NCBI RefSeq assembly: GCF_000429105.1
Contig: NZ_AUBF01000009.1
Span: 101,895-165,894, forward strand
DNA from: Schaalia suimastitidis DSM 15538
Lineage (GTDB): Bacteria > Actinomycetota > Actinomycetes > Actinomycetales > Actinomycetaceae
Direction of reading: 5' to 3'
Length of the DNA: 64,000 nucleotides
Positions 10,572 to 17,927 of this stretch are shown piece after piece. Under the pieces are notes generated by a model. The model did no database searches and was not told where the DNA came from. It worked only from the letters and a program-made list of their open reading frames with translations. Within the stretch, counting starts at the first letter, position 1. Every line of letters starts with the position of its first letter. The translations under genes and the position numbers were made by a program.

Positions 10572-10765
10572 CAAGCGCTTTTGACTGCCTTGGGTGAGAT
10601 GTGGAAGGGCGCGTGTGAGGATTTCGTTGTGTGCGGCTTCTGTGCGTTGCGCTGTTTCGCTGCACATGCGTAGCCGGTGGTCTGCTGCGTTGTATTGACT
10701 GGTGCTGCCTGGGCATACATAGCGTCGCGACTGGCTTGTCGGAGGATCAACCAGTCATTGATCTC

Positions 10766-10795
10766 TTGCGAGTAGGGGCGTAGGCAGCGTAGAAT
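10766..10795 (+). promoter_or_regulatory. Likely promoter of ssrA
   Basis: TTGCGA at 10766-10771 and TAGAAT at 10790-10795 are separated by 18 bases. Transcription would start near 10802, leaving about 35 nucleotides of 5' leader before mature tmRNA, to be removed by RNase P. The rest of the 10572-10836 interval shows nothing I recognise. Confidence 0.55.
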
Positions 10796-10836
10796 GACGT
10801 GTTGCCCCGGTAGGGGAGTGAGTTGTGAACTCAATA

Positions 10837-11209
10837 GGGGATGATCGGTTTCGACGACGGTTGTCGATCGAGGGGAAGCGGGCCGAGGATGTGCGTTCAA
10901 CTCGTTAACGATACGCGCAAACCAATAGGTGCCGAACAGAACCGCACCGACTACGTTCTCGCCGCCTGATTGCCGCGTGAACCTTTAGTCCGTCAGCCCG
11001 GGTGGTGCTCTCAGCCCGGTTCCTGGCGTCGTTCAGAGAGCCACTGGTTGCGAGTTGCGTTGGCCGACTCGCTTCGACATTCAGTCAACTGAGCCTATCC
11101 GGTAGCAGGTCTGCATGACGCCGGGGGCTGAGAAATAATCCAGCAGACTGCGCCCGGAGAAGACCTCGGGGCCAGCCGTCGGACCGGGGTTCGATTCCCC
11201 GCATCTCCA
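10837..11209 (+). ncRNA. ssrA: tmRNA (SsrA)
   Basis: The 5' end GGGGATGATCGGTTTCGAC is the canonical tmRNA start. Its first seven bases pair with CATCTCC at 11202-11208, closing the tRNA-like acceptor stem. The T-arm CGGGGTTCGATTCCCCG is next to it. The genome reads CTA rather than CCA after the discriminator base, so CCA is probably added enzymatically. The tag frame runs from 10931 to the stop at 10967-10969 and encodes AEQNRTDYVLAA, with the standard LAA degradation signal. It rescues stalled ribosomes with SmpB. Its 3' end is a classic integration site for mobile DNA, and phage remnants follow it here. Confidence 0.95.
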
Positions 11210-11260
11210 CTAGAAGGCTCTTTCTTCACGAATCTGTGTCGAAGAAATTGCTTTGGGTCG

Positions 11261-11284
11261 CTCCCCCGGCGCGTGCCGGGGGAG
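11261..11284 (+). terminator. Rho-independent terminator of ssrA
   Basis: A 10-bp perfect stem, CTCCCCCGGC/GCCGGGGGAG with a GCGT loop, is followed by TTTTCG. It lies 52 bases after the mature tmRNA 3' end. Confidence 0.85.
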
Positions 11285-11340
11285 TTTTCGTTTGTCAGGC
11301 GGCGGCTGTTCTGCCGACTTGGGTGAGTTCGGGGCTGGTG

Positions 11341-11553
11341 AACTGCTCGAAGGGTAGTGTGGGCGGGGATGTAGATCGGCGAGGCGGCGAGGATCCGCAC
11401 GACGGAGTAGATGGTGGTCATCTGCATCGCCCTACGGTCGGTCACTGTCTGCCCCGATGTGCTGGGACCGAACAGGAACGCCTACTGGCCCGACAGCTCG
11501 TGATTGTCGGCGTGGCGGGTGTTCTCACCACGGATCCAGTTGTCAAGGCCCAT
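11341..11553 (-). pseudogene. Remnant of an HK97-type phage portal protein (N-terminus)
   Basis: Read on the minus strand from ATG 11551-11553, about 70 codons encode MGLDNWIRGE, then FLFGPSTSGQTVTDRRAMQM and TTIYSVVRILA. This is the characteristic start of HK97-family portal proteins: a Ser-Gly-x-x-Val-Thr motif, then a conserved AMQM..(V/I)YS.VRIL block. An in-frame TAG at 11482-11484 and loss of similarity after the VRILA block show it is broken. The portal normally follows the large terminase; a terminase remnant in the same orientation lies upstream at 12930-13227. Recognition is from memory of the family, not a search. Confidence 0.72.
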
Positions 11554-11611
11554 GTCTGTGTTTCCTTCTCGAGATAACATGAGTTGACAGTGTTTTGTTA
11601 CCGATGGCATC

Positions 11612-11641
11612 TTGACTGACGTACCATGTGCTTCATATACA
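11612..11641 (+). promoter_or_regulatory. Promoter of the EcsC/TerB-like gene
   Basis: TTGACT (11612-11617) and TATACA (11636-11641), with an 18-base spacer. Transcription would begin only about seven bases before ATG 11655, so the 5' untranslated region is nearly absent. The gene thus has its own promoter inside the phage remnant. Confidence 0.6.
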
Positions 11642-11654
11642 AGGTGGTTAGGGA

Positions 11655-12866
11655 ATGGACCGTACCGATGGTGATGCCAACGAGGTCTTCGTTGTAGATC
11701 CGATTGACGAGGAGATCGTTACCTCTGACGAAGATAGGAATCACGTCAAGCGAGAGGTTGCGCGTATTCGAGAGTTCGTGTCGAACCTTTCGATAGACGA
11801 TCTCAAAAGCGGAGACTGGTTCGTTAAGCTTCTAGCGTTCTCGCTCAATCAATATGTGACGCAGGTTGATGCGAATTACTTCAAGAAAAAGTACCCAAAT
11901 CTTCCTCCTGACGCTGTTGTCGATGCGCGTATCAAGATGGCCGCAAACTACGCCGCCATCGAAGGTGCTCTCAGTTCATTTGCCTACACAGGTGTCGTTG
12001 CCGCCACGATTGGCACCGGTGGTGGTGCTTCCCCGCTGACGCTACCCGCAGGCGGAGCGAGCTTCGCCATTGACCTGAGTTACACGTCCTACTTGCAGCT
12101 ACGCATGACCCATGACATCTCCGTTCTTTATGGCGTCCCGCTAGATCTCAATGACCCAGATGACACGTGGAAGCTGGTGAAACTGGCTTTCGGTGTCAAG
12201 GCAGGTGAGACCGCAGGCGGCGCGGTCATGAAGGGACTGCCCGCTTTCATACGTCCCGTCATGAAGAAGGTATTCAGCGGCGCAACTCTCGCGGCGCTCA
12301 AGAGTCTGCCAGTCGTCGGAAAGTACCTTCTTCAACGCAATATCATCAAGTTTACCATCCCTGGTGTCACTGTCCCCTTGACGACTGCAGTCAATCGATG
12401 GATGACCAAGGCGGCAGGCGAACGGGCCAAGATCTCGCTTTGCAGGGAAGCCCAAATCATCGAGGCCTCTCGGCGAATTGTGGCCCAAGCAGAGAACGTT
12501 GAGGCAGTTCTTGCAGTTCTGTGGTGGATCATCAACATTGACAAGACCGTCCAGGACAAAGAGCGACTTCTCCTGCACTACCTCACGGTGTCTGCCGAGC
12601 AAAGCGGTAATAACAGTGAGGACTACCAGCACTACATCGAGTCCTTCAAAAGCCAGATCGAAGTAGATGAAGAGGATCTTTGGGAACGAATCAGCTCGAT
12701 GTCCGCTGAGGGCGCTCCATATCTCTACCGGGCAGCTGTCATCGCATCCGCGGTCGATGGCAAGATCAACAAGCAGGAGCTTGATCTCCTGGAAATTCTT
12801 GCTGAGCGTCTAGGGCTCCAACATGACAAGAAACTGATCTATGAAATCGAGTGTCAGTGGAAGTAA
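11655..12866 (+). CDS. EcsC-like membrane-associated protein with C-terminal TerB-like domain
   Basis: 403 residues, apparently intact. The N-terminal 90 residues are acidic and helical. Residues about 95-260 resemble the EcsC family, with glycine- and alanine-rich hydrophobic stretches (GVVAATIGTGGGASPLTLPAGG, SYTSYLQLRMTHDISVLYGVPLD). The last 60 residues (AAVIASAVDGKINKQELDLLEILAERLGL) look like a TerB/tellurite-resistance-type helical domain. No exact function is known to me. It sits on the plus strand exactly between antisense remnants of a phage terminase and portal gene, with its own promoter, so it is best read as phage-carried cargo. Defence, superinfection exclusion or envelope-stress roles are possible but unproven. 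Confidence 0.7.
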   Translation: MDRTDGDANEVFVVDPIDEEIVTSDEDRNHVKREVARIREFVSNLSIDDLKSGDWFVKLLAFSLNQYVTQVDANYFKKKYPNLPPDAVVDARIKMAANYAAIEGALSSFAYTGVVAATIGTGGGASPLTLPAGGASFAIDLSYTSYLQLRMTHDISVLYGVPLDLNDPDDTWKLVKLAFGVKAGETAGGAVMKGLPAFIRPVMKKVFSGATLAALKSLPVVGKYLLQRNIIKFTIPGVTVPLTTAVNRWMTKAAGERAKISLCREAQIIEASRRIVAQAENVEAVLAVLWWIINIDKTVQDKERLLLHYLTVSAEQSGNNSEDYQHYIESFKSQIEVDEEDLWERISSMSAEGAPYLYRAAVIASAVDGKINKQELDLLEILAERLGLQHDKKLIYEIECQWK

Positions 12867-12929
12867 GCCCCCTCCGAACCGACCAATTGAACTGACGAGA
12901 TATCTCGTTACGCTGCGCCTCATGGTGAC

Positions 12930-13227
12930 CTAGAAAACCAGTATGTCGTGCTCGTCGTGCACCGAAGCCCCGGTGCTGGTGCTGCATCTATGGATGGTGC
13001 GGTCGAGGCTATGATGGTGGCGACGGTGCTGTCGATTTCTTGATGGATTTCTACTTGTCGAGTTTGATATTCCCGGCCGGGTCGGTGTGCACATGAATGT
13101 TGTCGACCATCCGGCCGAGTACCGGGTATCCACCGTGGGCCAGCCTTCCCTCTATCGCGAGTTTCATCAGTTCTTTCGAGGGCGGGACATGTGGCTCACC
13201 GCAATCGACGTTGTACCGCGAGCGTGA
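12930..13227 (-). pseudogene. Remnant of a phage large terminase (C-terminus)
   Basis: On the minus strand one frame encodes PPSKELMKLAIEGRLAHGGY then PVLGRMVDNIHVHTDPAGNI, followed after frameshifts by IDSTVATII and LDRTIHR...TGASVHDEHDILVF, ending at the TAG at 12930-12932. This is the typical end of HK97-type large terminase subunits: Pro-rich loop, LAHGGHPVL, the DNI..TDPAGN block and a short tail ending LVF. At least two frameshifts and an in-frame stop show it is dead. The upstream part is missing. Identification is from recognised motifs only. Confidence 0.72.
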
Positions 13228-13261
13228 TCGGGGCGATGCGTCGGTGCTAGGGTGGGGGTCT

Positions 13262-13453
13262 GGGTCTTCCGATGATGGAGGTTCTTACGCCTTCCACCTG
13301 AAAGACCTCGACGTGCTTCACGTTACCTTTACCCGCCCTGACCTTACCAGGTTAACGCGTCTCAATGAGCTCGGTCTGGAAGTCGTCGGCCAACACGTTG
13401 AGTCCAAAAGGGCGGTGCTTGCCCGCCGGGTCGTTGATGATGAAAGAGCATGA
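13262..13453 (+). pseudogene. ISL3-like transposase remnant, N-terminal part
   Basis: The segment starts with GGGTCTTCCGATG, resembling the terminal inverted repeat of ISL3-family elements. It then encodes LTRLNELGLEVVGQHVESKR and AVLARRVVDDERA before a stop. That pattern (LTRL.ELGL.V.G..., AVLACRVV...) matches the N-terminus of actinobacterial ISL3-type transposases, just before their zinc-finger region. No transposase core or right end is visible. It is probably a decayed insertion at the edge of the phage remnant. Confidence 0.5.
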
Positions 13454-13757
13454 CCACAGCAACCCACCAAGCTGCATAACCTGTATCACCTCGCCCTGCA
13501 GCACGCCTACAATCTTCTGGCCGACAAGGTCGCTAAGATTCCTTGACGCCCATGCGAGGTGACTCCCTGGCTGCGTGAGTATTCCTCGTCTAGCTGACGA
13601 CACCCGATGTGGTACCGACACACCAACTCGTGACCGAAGTGTGCATTCCATTGGAGTAAACACGCACGGGCAATCAAGGCACACCCAAACGTGCATACAC
13701 CGATGAGCGCCATAACGCCACGAGGCCGACAAAAGGTGCCCAACACGTGCCGCCATA
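13454..13757. other. Unassigned remnant region
   Basis: About 300 bases with no convincing gene on either strand. Open frames here are short and contain no motif I recognise. It lies between the ISL3-like remnant and a strong terminator, and is probably further decayed mobile DNA. Confidence 0.4.
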
Positions 13758-13759
13758 CG

Positions 13760-13797
13760 CCCGCAGGAGCGATGTGTTATTCGCTCCTGCGGGTTTT
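13760..13797 (+). terminator. Strong rho-independent terminator
   Basis: CCCGCAGGAGCGA (13760-13772) pairs with TCGCTCCTGCGGG (13781-13793), followed by TTTTG. No intact plus-strand gene precedes it directly, so it may have belonged to a gene lost in the mobile region, or end read-through from the island. Confidence 0.8.
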
Positions 13798-13882
13798 GTT
13801 CTGTGATGAAAAATCAGATGGTGGCAGAAAAGCCACGACGCACGGTCGCGTCACCTGCGCAACAAGTGCGGGAGAAAAGCCT

Positions 13883-14191
13883 TTAGCCCACCGCCTTTTT
13901 GTTATCAGTCATCTTGTTATCGCTCATCTTGTCGTCGGTCATTTTAGTGTCGCTCATTTTGTCGTCGCCGGTCTTTCCGTCGCTCATCTTCCCGTCACTC
14001 ATTTTGTCGTCGCCGGTCTTTCCGTCGCTCATCTTTCCATCACTCATTCTGTCGTCCGTCGTATTCGACACCGCTGGCTGATTTTTATTGCTGTTGTTCA
14101 TAGAACCTGAACCAGAGGTGCCACACGCGGCCAATCCCAGTGCGGTGACGATAGCGAGAGAAGATGCTGCGACAAATTTCAAGGTTTTCAT
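13883..14191 (-). CDS. Small lipoprotein with Met-Ser-Asp-x-Lys pentapeptide repeats
   Basis: 102 residues on the minus strand, with ribosome site AAAGGAC before ATG. Signal peptide and lipobox LAAC place the lipidated Cys at residue 23. After a Ser/Asn linker almost all of the mature protein is a degenerate pentapeptide array (DGKMS, DDKMS, DTKMT, DNKMT). Within it a 15-residue unit is duplicated, visible also as a 45-bp DNA repeat. It recalls the MXKDX-repeat small exported proteins known from proteobacteria, with the motif permuted. Methionine plus aspartate density suggests metal binding, but that is inference. It is divergent from the DipZ-like gene and near a SigK-like sigma factor, where mycobacteria carry the MPT70/MPT83 proteins. 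Confidence 0.75.
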   Translation of the reverse strand: MKTLKFVAASSLAIVTALGLAACGTSGSGSMNNSNKNQPAVSNTTDDRMSDGKMSDGKTGDDKMSDGKMSDGKTGDDKMSDTKMTDDKMSDNKMTDNKKAVG

Positions 14192-14381
14192 GGAGGATGT
14201 GTCCTTTCACTGATGGAGGTATCAGGCGATACCGTCACGAGCTATTCGAAGCACAGCCCCACCGTGGATTGCTCAATAACCTGTGATTCATGTAACGCGC
14301 GGAAACGAACCTTCGGCCAATCCGAATGAGCATTGGCATCGAACCCTGCATAAGTCATCAGTTCGAAGGAAGAAGGAAAAT

Positions 14382-16235
14382 ATGACGTCATTAATCCTTG
14401 TTGGCCTCCTTGGAGGGTTAATTACGGGAATATCGCCGTGTATTCTCCCGGTTCTACCCGTGATTTTCTTATCGGGTGGTGCGCAATCGGCGCGGCAGGG
14501 CGCCAAGGTTGGAAACATCAATATGGGTGTTGCTCCGGGCATTAACCTGGGTGGTCAGGGTGCTTTACGAGGCCAGGGTGCGTCCGTCGCCCAAAGTGCT
14601 TCCGGCAGCCCAGGCGTGTCGGGCGCACTGGGGACACTCCCAGCACAAGGCAGCCCTGAGGCTCAGCAACGCGCATCCCGGTGGCGACCCTACCTTGTCG
14701 TCGCCGGCCTCGTCCTGAGCTTCACCACATTTACCTTGCTTGGCTCGACGCTGCTCAATCTTTTGCGTCTACCTCAAGACTTCATTCGCTGGACCGGCGT
14801 TGTCCTATTGGCGTTGATTGGCGTGGGAATGCTCTTCCCCCAAGTGATGGAGATCCTCGAACGTCCTTTCGCTCGCTTCGGCAAAGCTGACACAGGAAAA
14901 TCGTCCAACGGGTTCCTCCTCGGCCTGGTTCTTGGCACAGCCTACGTGCCATGCGCCGGTCCTGTGCTTGCTGCCGTGTCAGTCGCAGGTACAACAGGAA
15001 TGATCGGAACTGACACAGTCCTCCTTGCAATCTCATTTGGTATAGGTACCGCTATCCCGCTGCTATTTTTTGCGCTCGCAGGGCGACGCCTCACCGAACG
15101 TATCGCCGCATTCCGCACACGTCAGCGCGCTATTCGACTGACCGCTGGTATCGCAATGATCGCGCTTGCTGTCGGCATCGTTTTTGATCTTCCTGCCGTG
15201 ATTCAACGTGCACTGCCTGACTACACTGCTTCGCTCCAAAAGAGCACGGGAGAACTCCTTCGAGGTGGTAGCGCCCCATCGGCCGCTGCTAACGGCACAT
15301 TGAGAAACTGTGTAGATGGTGCAACAGAACTAGCTGATTGTGGTCCACTGCCAAAGATCGACGGGATCCACGCCTGGTTCAATACGCCTAACGGTGCGGC
15401 AATTGACGAAACCGCACGTCAAGGAAAAGTGACGCTGGTGGATTTTTGGGCCTACTCGTGCATTAACTGCCAACGCTCAATACCGGGAATTGAGCGTCTC
15501 CATCAGACCTACGCACAATCGGGTCTGCAAGTCATTGGTGTTCACTCACCTGAATACGCTTTCGAAAAAGAGGTGGCGAATGTACAGGCAGGTGCCGAAA
15601 AACTGGGCATCACATATCCGGTGGCGGTCGACTCAGATTTGGTGACGTGGCGTAATTTTGATAATCACTACTGGCCTGCTCATTATCTGGCCGACGCCTC
15701 GGGGCGCCTGCGTCAAATTAAATACGGCGAAGGCGGAGAAGCTAATACTGAGAAGCTCATCCGAGAACTTCTTGTTGCCGCCAACCCGCAAGTGACCTTG
15801 CCTGCACCGATCTTTGCCACTGAGGATGCCACCGCCTCGCACATTCGTCGTACCCCCGAAACCTATTTGGGAGCGTGGCGTGCCCAGCGGGTGGCGAATG
15901 GGATGCTCACGCAGGGTGAACATCGCTTCGCCTTCCCAGAAAACCTCGATCAGGACCATGTTGCTTTTGATGGGAACTGGCAGGTTGAACACCAGCACAT
16001 TACGCCAGCAGGCACGCCTGCCCGTTTGCGCCTGGCCTGGCAAGGGTCTCAGGTGAATGTGGTGGCGTCGGGCGAAGGGAAACTCACGTGGAACAGCAAT
16101 GGTGTGCAAAAGACAATGGATGTGGGTGGTGTGCCCAATGCACTGGAACTAGTGCGCACCATGGAGCCAACATCGGGCGTGCTTGAACTAGAAGTTTCCC
16201 CAGGGGTGCAACTGTACTCCTTCACATTTGGGTGA
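14382..16235 (+). CDS. dipZ: DipZ-like thiol-disulfide membrane protein (CcdA domain plus thioredoxin-like domain)
   Basis: 617 residues from ATG 14382, behind AAGGAAG. The N-terminal half is a CcdA/DsbD-type membrane domain with two cysteine-proline motifs (GISPCILPVLP near residue 20, TAYVPCAGPVL near 190). The C-terminal half is periplasmic, with a thioredoxin/TlpA-like CxxC (WAYSCINCQRSIPG, cysteines near 360 and 363), and ends in a beta-rich domain. It would carry reducing power across the membrane to exported thiols. About 70 residues between the first two membrane helices form a Gly/Ser/Gln-rich low-complexity insertion, unusual for the family. A sigma/anti-sigma pair follows, as in mycobacterial SigK regulons that include DipZ. 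Confidence 0.86.
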   Translation: MTSLILVGLLGGLITGISPCILPVLPVIFLSGGAQSARQGAKVGNINMGVAPGINLGGQGALRGQGASVAQSASGSPGVSGALGTLPAQGSPEAQQRASRWRPYLVVAGLVLSFTTFTLLGSTLLNLLRLPQDFIRWTGVVLLALIGVGMLFPQVMEILERPFARFGKADTGKSSNGFLLGLVLGTAYVPCAGPVLAAVSVAGTTGMIGTDTVLLAISFGIGTAIPLLFFALAGRRLTERIAAFRTRQRAIRLTAGIAMIALAVGIVFDLPAVIQRALPDYTASLQKSTGELLRGGSAPSAAANGTLRNCVDGATELADCGPLPKIDGIHAWFNTPNGAAIDETARQGKVTLVDFWAYSCINCQRSIPGIERLHQTYAQSGLQVIGVHSPEYAFEKEVANVQAGAEKLGITYPVAVDSDLVTWRNFDNHYWPAHYLADASGRLRQIKYGEGGEANTEKLIRELLVAANPQVTLPAPIFATEDATASHIRRTPETYLGAWRAQRVANGMLTQGEHRFAFPENLDQDHVAFDGNWQVEHQHITPAGTPARLRLAWQGSQVNVVASGEGKLTWNSNGVQKTMDVGGVPNALELVRTMEPTSGVLELEVSPGVQLYSFTFG

Positions 16236-16261
16236 GCCGCACCAGATGCCCGGTTCGGTGA

Positions 16262-16317
16262 GGCGGTAAGGCCCCCGGGCTGGGGGAAAGGCGGTAAGGC
16301 CCCCGAGCTGGGGGAGT
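16262..16317. repeat. Two tandem 28-bp hairpin repeats after dipZ
   Basis: Copies at 16262-16289 and 16290-16317 differ at three positions. Each contains GCCCCCGGGCTGGGGG or a near variant, able to fold into a CCCCC/GGGGG hairpin. They start 27 bases after the dipZ stop and may work as a double terminator. Confidence 0.7.
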
Positions 16318-16337
16318 CGCGCCATGTGCCCGACGTC

Positions 16338-16388
16338 ATATGCTCGCGGTGGGTGCGAGGGTATCCCACGTGCTCACCGTGAGCATAT
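16338..16388. promoter_or_regulatory. Interrupted palindrome upstream of the sigma factor gene
   Basis: ATATGCTCGCGGTG (16338-16351) and its complement at 16375-16388 match in 13 of 14 positions, with a 23-base spacer. It ends five bases before the -10 element of the sigma gene, so it could be an operator or a sigma-dependent promoter region. Confidence 0.5.
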
Positions 16389-16393
16389 CGCCC

Positions 16394-16399
16394 TATGAT
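16394..16399 (+). promoter_or_regulatory. -10 element for leaderless sigma factor transcript
   Basis: TATGAT ends six bases before GTG 16406, and no ribosome-binding site is present. This matches the leaderless arrangement seen at prfB and at the U32 gene. Confidence 0.55.
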
Positions 16400-16405
16400 A
16401 ACTAA

Positions 16406-16960
16406 GTGAGTTTTCGAGTAACTACTGTCGATGAGATGCTCCTCGTTCGTATCGGACGAGGTGACACGGAGGCATTCGAGCGCTTTTACGACGCATGGTC
16501 CGGACGCCTATTCGCGCTCATCCTCCAAATCCTTGTGGATCACGCACAATCTGAGGAAGTCTTACAGGAAGTGTTTCTGGAAGTATGGAGGCAAGCATCA
16601 TCATATGATCCGCAGCGAGGAAGCGCCCAGGCATGGGTGGTGACCCTGGCTCGCCGCCGCGCAATCGACCGCGTGCGGGCGAGCCAAGCTCACCGCGACC
16701 GTGAAGCAAAAATCCCACACGCCAGTGCCGACTATGATCAAACGGTAGAAAAGGTTGAAGAACGTATGGTCCAAGAAGAAGTACGACATATGCTCAAAGA
16801 ACTGGGTGAACCCTACCGTTCGACAATTATCCTGGCTTACTTCACGGGTCTGAGCCACGCACAAATTGCACAGGTCACGCACACTCCGCTTGGCACAGTG
16901 AAAACACGGATACGGGACGGTCTGTCCCGAATGAGACAATGGATGGAGGCGCAACGATGA
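16406..16960 (+). CDS. sigK: ECF sigma factor, SigK-like
   Basis: A 184-residue extracytoplasmic-function sigma factor. Region 2 is visible as FERFYDAWSGRLFALILQIL to QEVFLEVWRQA, with DNA-melting residues in RGSAQAWVVTLARRRAIDRVR. Region 4 with its helix-turn-helix is LSHAQIAQVTHTPLGTVKTRIRDGL. Similarity to mycobacterial SigK is suggested by overall sequence and by the neighbours, an RskA-like anti-sigma factor and a DipZ-like protein. The GTG start coincides with the predicted transcription start. The anti-sigma gene overlaps its end by four bases. Confidence 0.85.
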   Translation: MSFRVTTVDEMLLVRIGRGDTEAFERFYDAWSGRLFALILQILVDHAQSEEVLQEVFLEVWRQASSYDPQRGSAQAWVVTLARRRAIDRVRASQAHRDREAKIPHASADYDQTVEKVEERMVQEEVRHMLKELGEPYRSTIILAYFTGLSHAQIAQVTHTPLGTVKTRIRDGLSRMRQWMEAQR

Positions 16961-17796
16961 GCGACGAATTTGACGACATCACGAACGAGGCGGCCGCTGC
17001 CTTAGGCGCCTCACTGCGCCCGGTCGCCCCACCCCCTGCGATCAAAGCTGCACTGATGCGGGCCGTCACTTCAAGTGGGCAAGACGAGGCGTCGCCTCGT
17101 CAGGCAGCCCAGGCGGACGAAGCACGGCAGACGGACGGGGTAACAGAGCAGATGGATGGAGCAACGCTGACGGACGAAGCAGGGCAGACGGACAGTATCG
17201 GGCAGGCAAATGAGTCAGGGCGAATGGCTGAGCCAGCACAGACAGCCGAGTTAGCACAGGCGGATCGGTCAGCGGCCCAAGGTGCGCCTGCGCCCGTTAC
17301 GCCACTGCGGCCTCGGCAATTCCGAACCTTTGCATTACGAGGCGTAGCCGCGGTCCTGCTTCTCCTTGCCGGTGCGGGCATTGGCCGGTGGAGCGCAATG
17401 GACTCAATGGAACCGTCAATGCACTACGCGAAACTGAATCAAGCGCAAGACGTCGAACGTGTGGCTGACGTGATGCCTGATGGACACGTGGCAACACTGA
17501 CATGGTCTCGTGGAATGGAGATGACTGCGCTGACACTACCGGCCGAACTTCAACAGTCTCACGGTTTGGCTCTACAGTTGTGGCGACGCCAAAACGGAGT
17601 GGTCACACCCTTAGGAATGTATTCACCCAGCAAAGGAACATCATTTTCCTTTATCGACATCATGCCCGAACCAGGTCTGGAAATCCTGGTCACAATTGAA
17701 CCTGAAGGAGGCTCAGCACAGCCTTCAGGGGAGCCTGTAGTGGTACTCCGCGTGGCCGACGATACTCAGAAAGAGTCAACACTGGTGACAGCATAA
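16957..17796 (+). CDS. rskA: RskA-like membrane anti-sigma factor
   Basis: 279 residues from ATG 16957, translationally coupled to the sigma gene. A short cytoplasmic domain (residues 1-35) precedes a long low-complexity linker of Gln/Thr/Asp/Ala (about 45-110), with recurring QTD, QTA and DEA units. A single membrane helix follows near 127-146 (GVAAVLLLLAGAGIGRW). The outer domain ends with RskA-type sequence (VATLTWSRGMEMTALTLPAELQ, LWRRQNGVVTPLGMY). Such proteins hold the sigma factor at the membrane until proteolysis. The linker replaces much of the usual N-terminal anti-sigma domain, which is odd. Confidence 0.8.
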   Translation: MSDEFDDITNEAAAALGASLRPVAPPPAIKAALMRAVTSSGQDEASPRQAAQADEARQTDGVTEQMDGATLTDEAGQTDSIGQANESGRMAEPAQTAELAQADRSAAQGAPAPVTPLRPRQFRTFALRGVAAVLLLLAGAGIGRWSAMDSMEPSMHYAKLNQAQDVERVADVMPDGHVATLTWSRGMEMTALTLPAELQQSHGLALQLWRRQNGVVTPLGMYSPSKGTSFSFIDIMPEPGLEILVTIEPEGGSAQPSGEPVVVLRVADDTQKESTLVTA

Positions 17797-17927
17797 GCAC
17801 ATGAAGTGCCACAAAGGGTGCATGAGACAGCGTGACATGAGAGGCAGCGTTTTGTGGGAGGGGGGACTTTTGTGAAAGATAGGGGAGTTTCGTGGGAGAT
17901 GGGGACCTTTGTGGCAGGTGAGGCACT

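Noticed and set aside
10568..10900. A 110-codon open frame on the minus strand between smpB and ssrA
   Set aside because: Its start lies within the tmRNA gene, it has no ribosome site and no recognisable motif, so it is probably a chance frame.
11236..11577. A 113-codon plus-strand frame after ssrA
   Set aside because: It is the antisense of the portal remnant and begins before the ssrA terminator; the phage-like reading on the other strand explains the sequence.
11200..13880. Search for a second copy of the ssrA 3' end as an attR site
   Set aside because: No repeat of the TTCGATTCCCCGCATCTCC stretch was found by eye downstream, so integration at ssrA is supported by position only.
13691..14110. 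Long plus-strand frame rich in Val, Ala and His
   Set aside because: It is the antisense of the repeat lipoprotein; the minus-strand reading has a signal peptide, lipobox and ribosome site.
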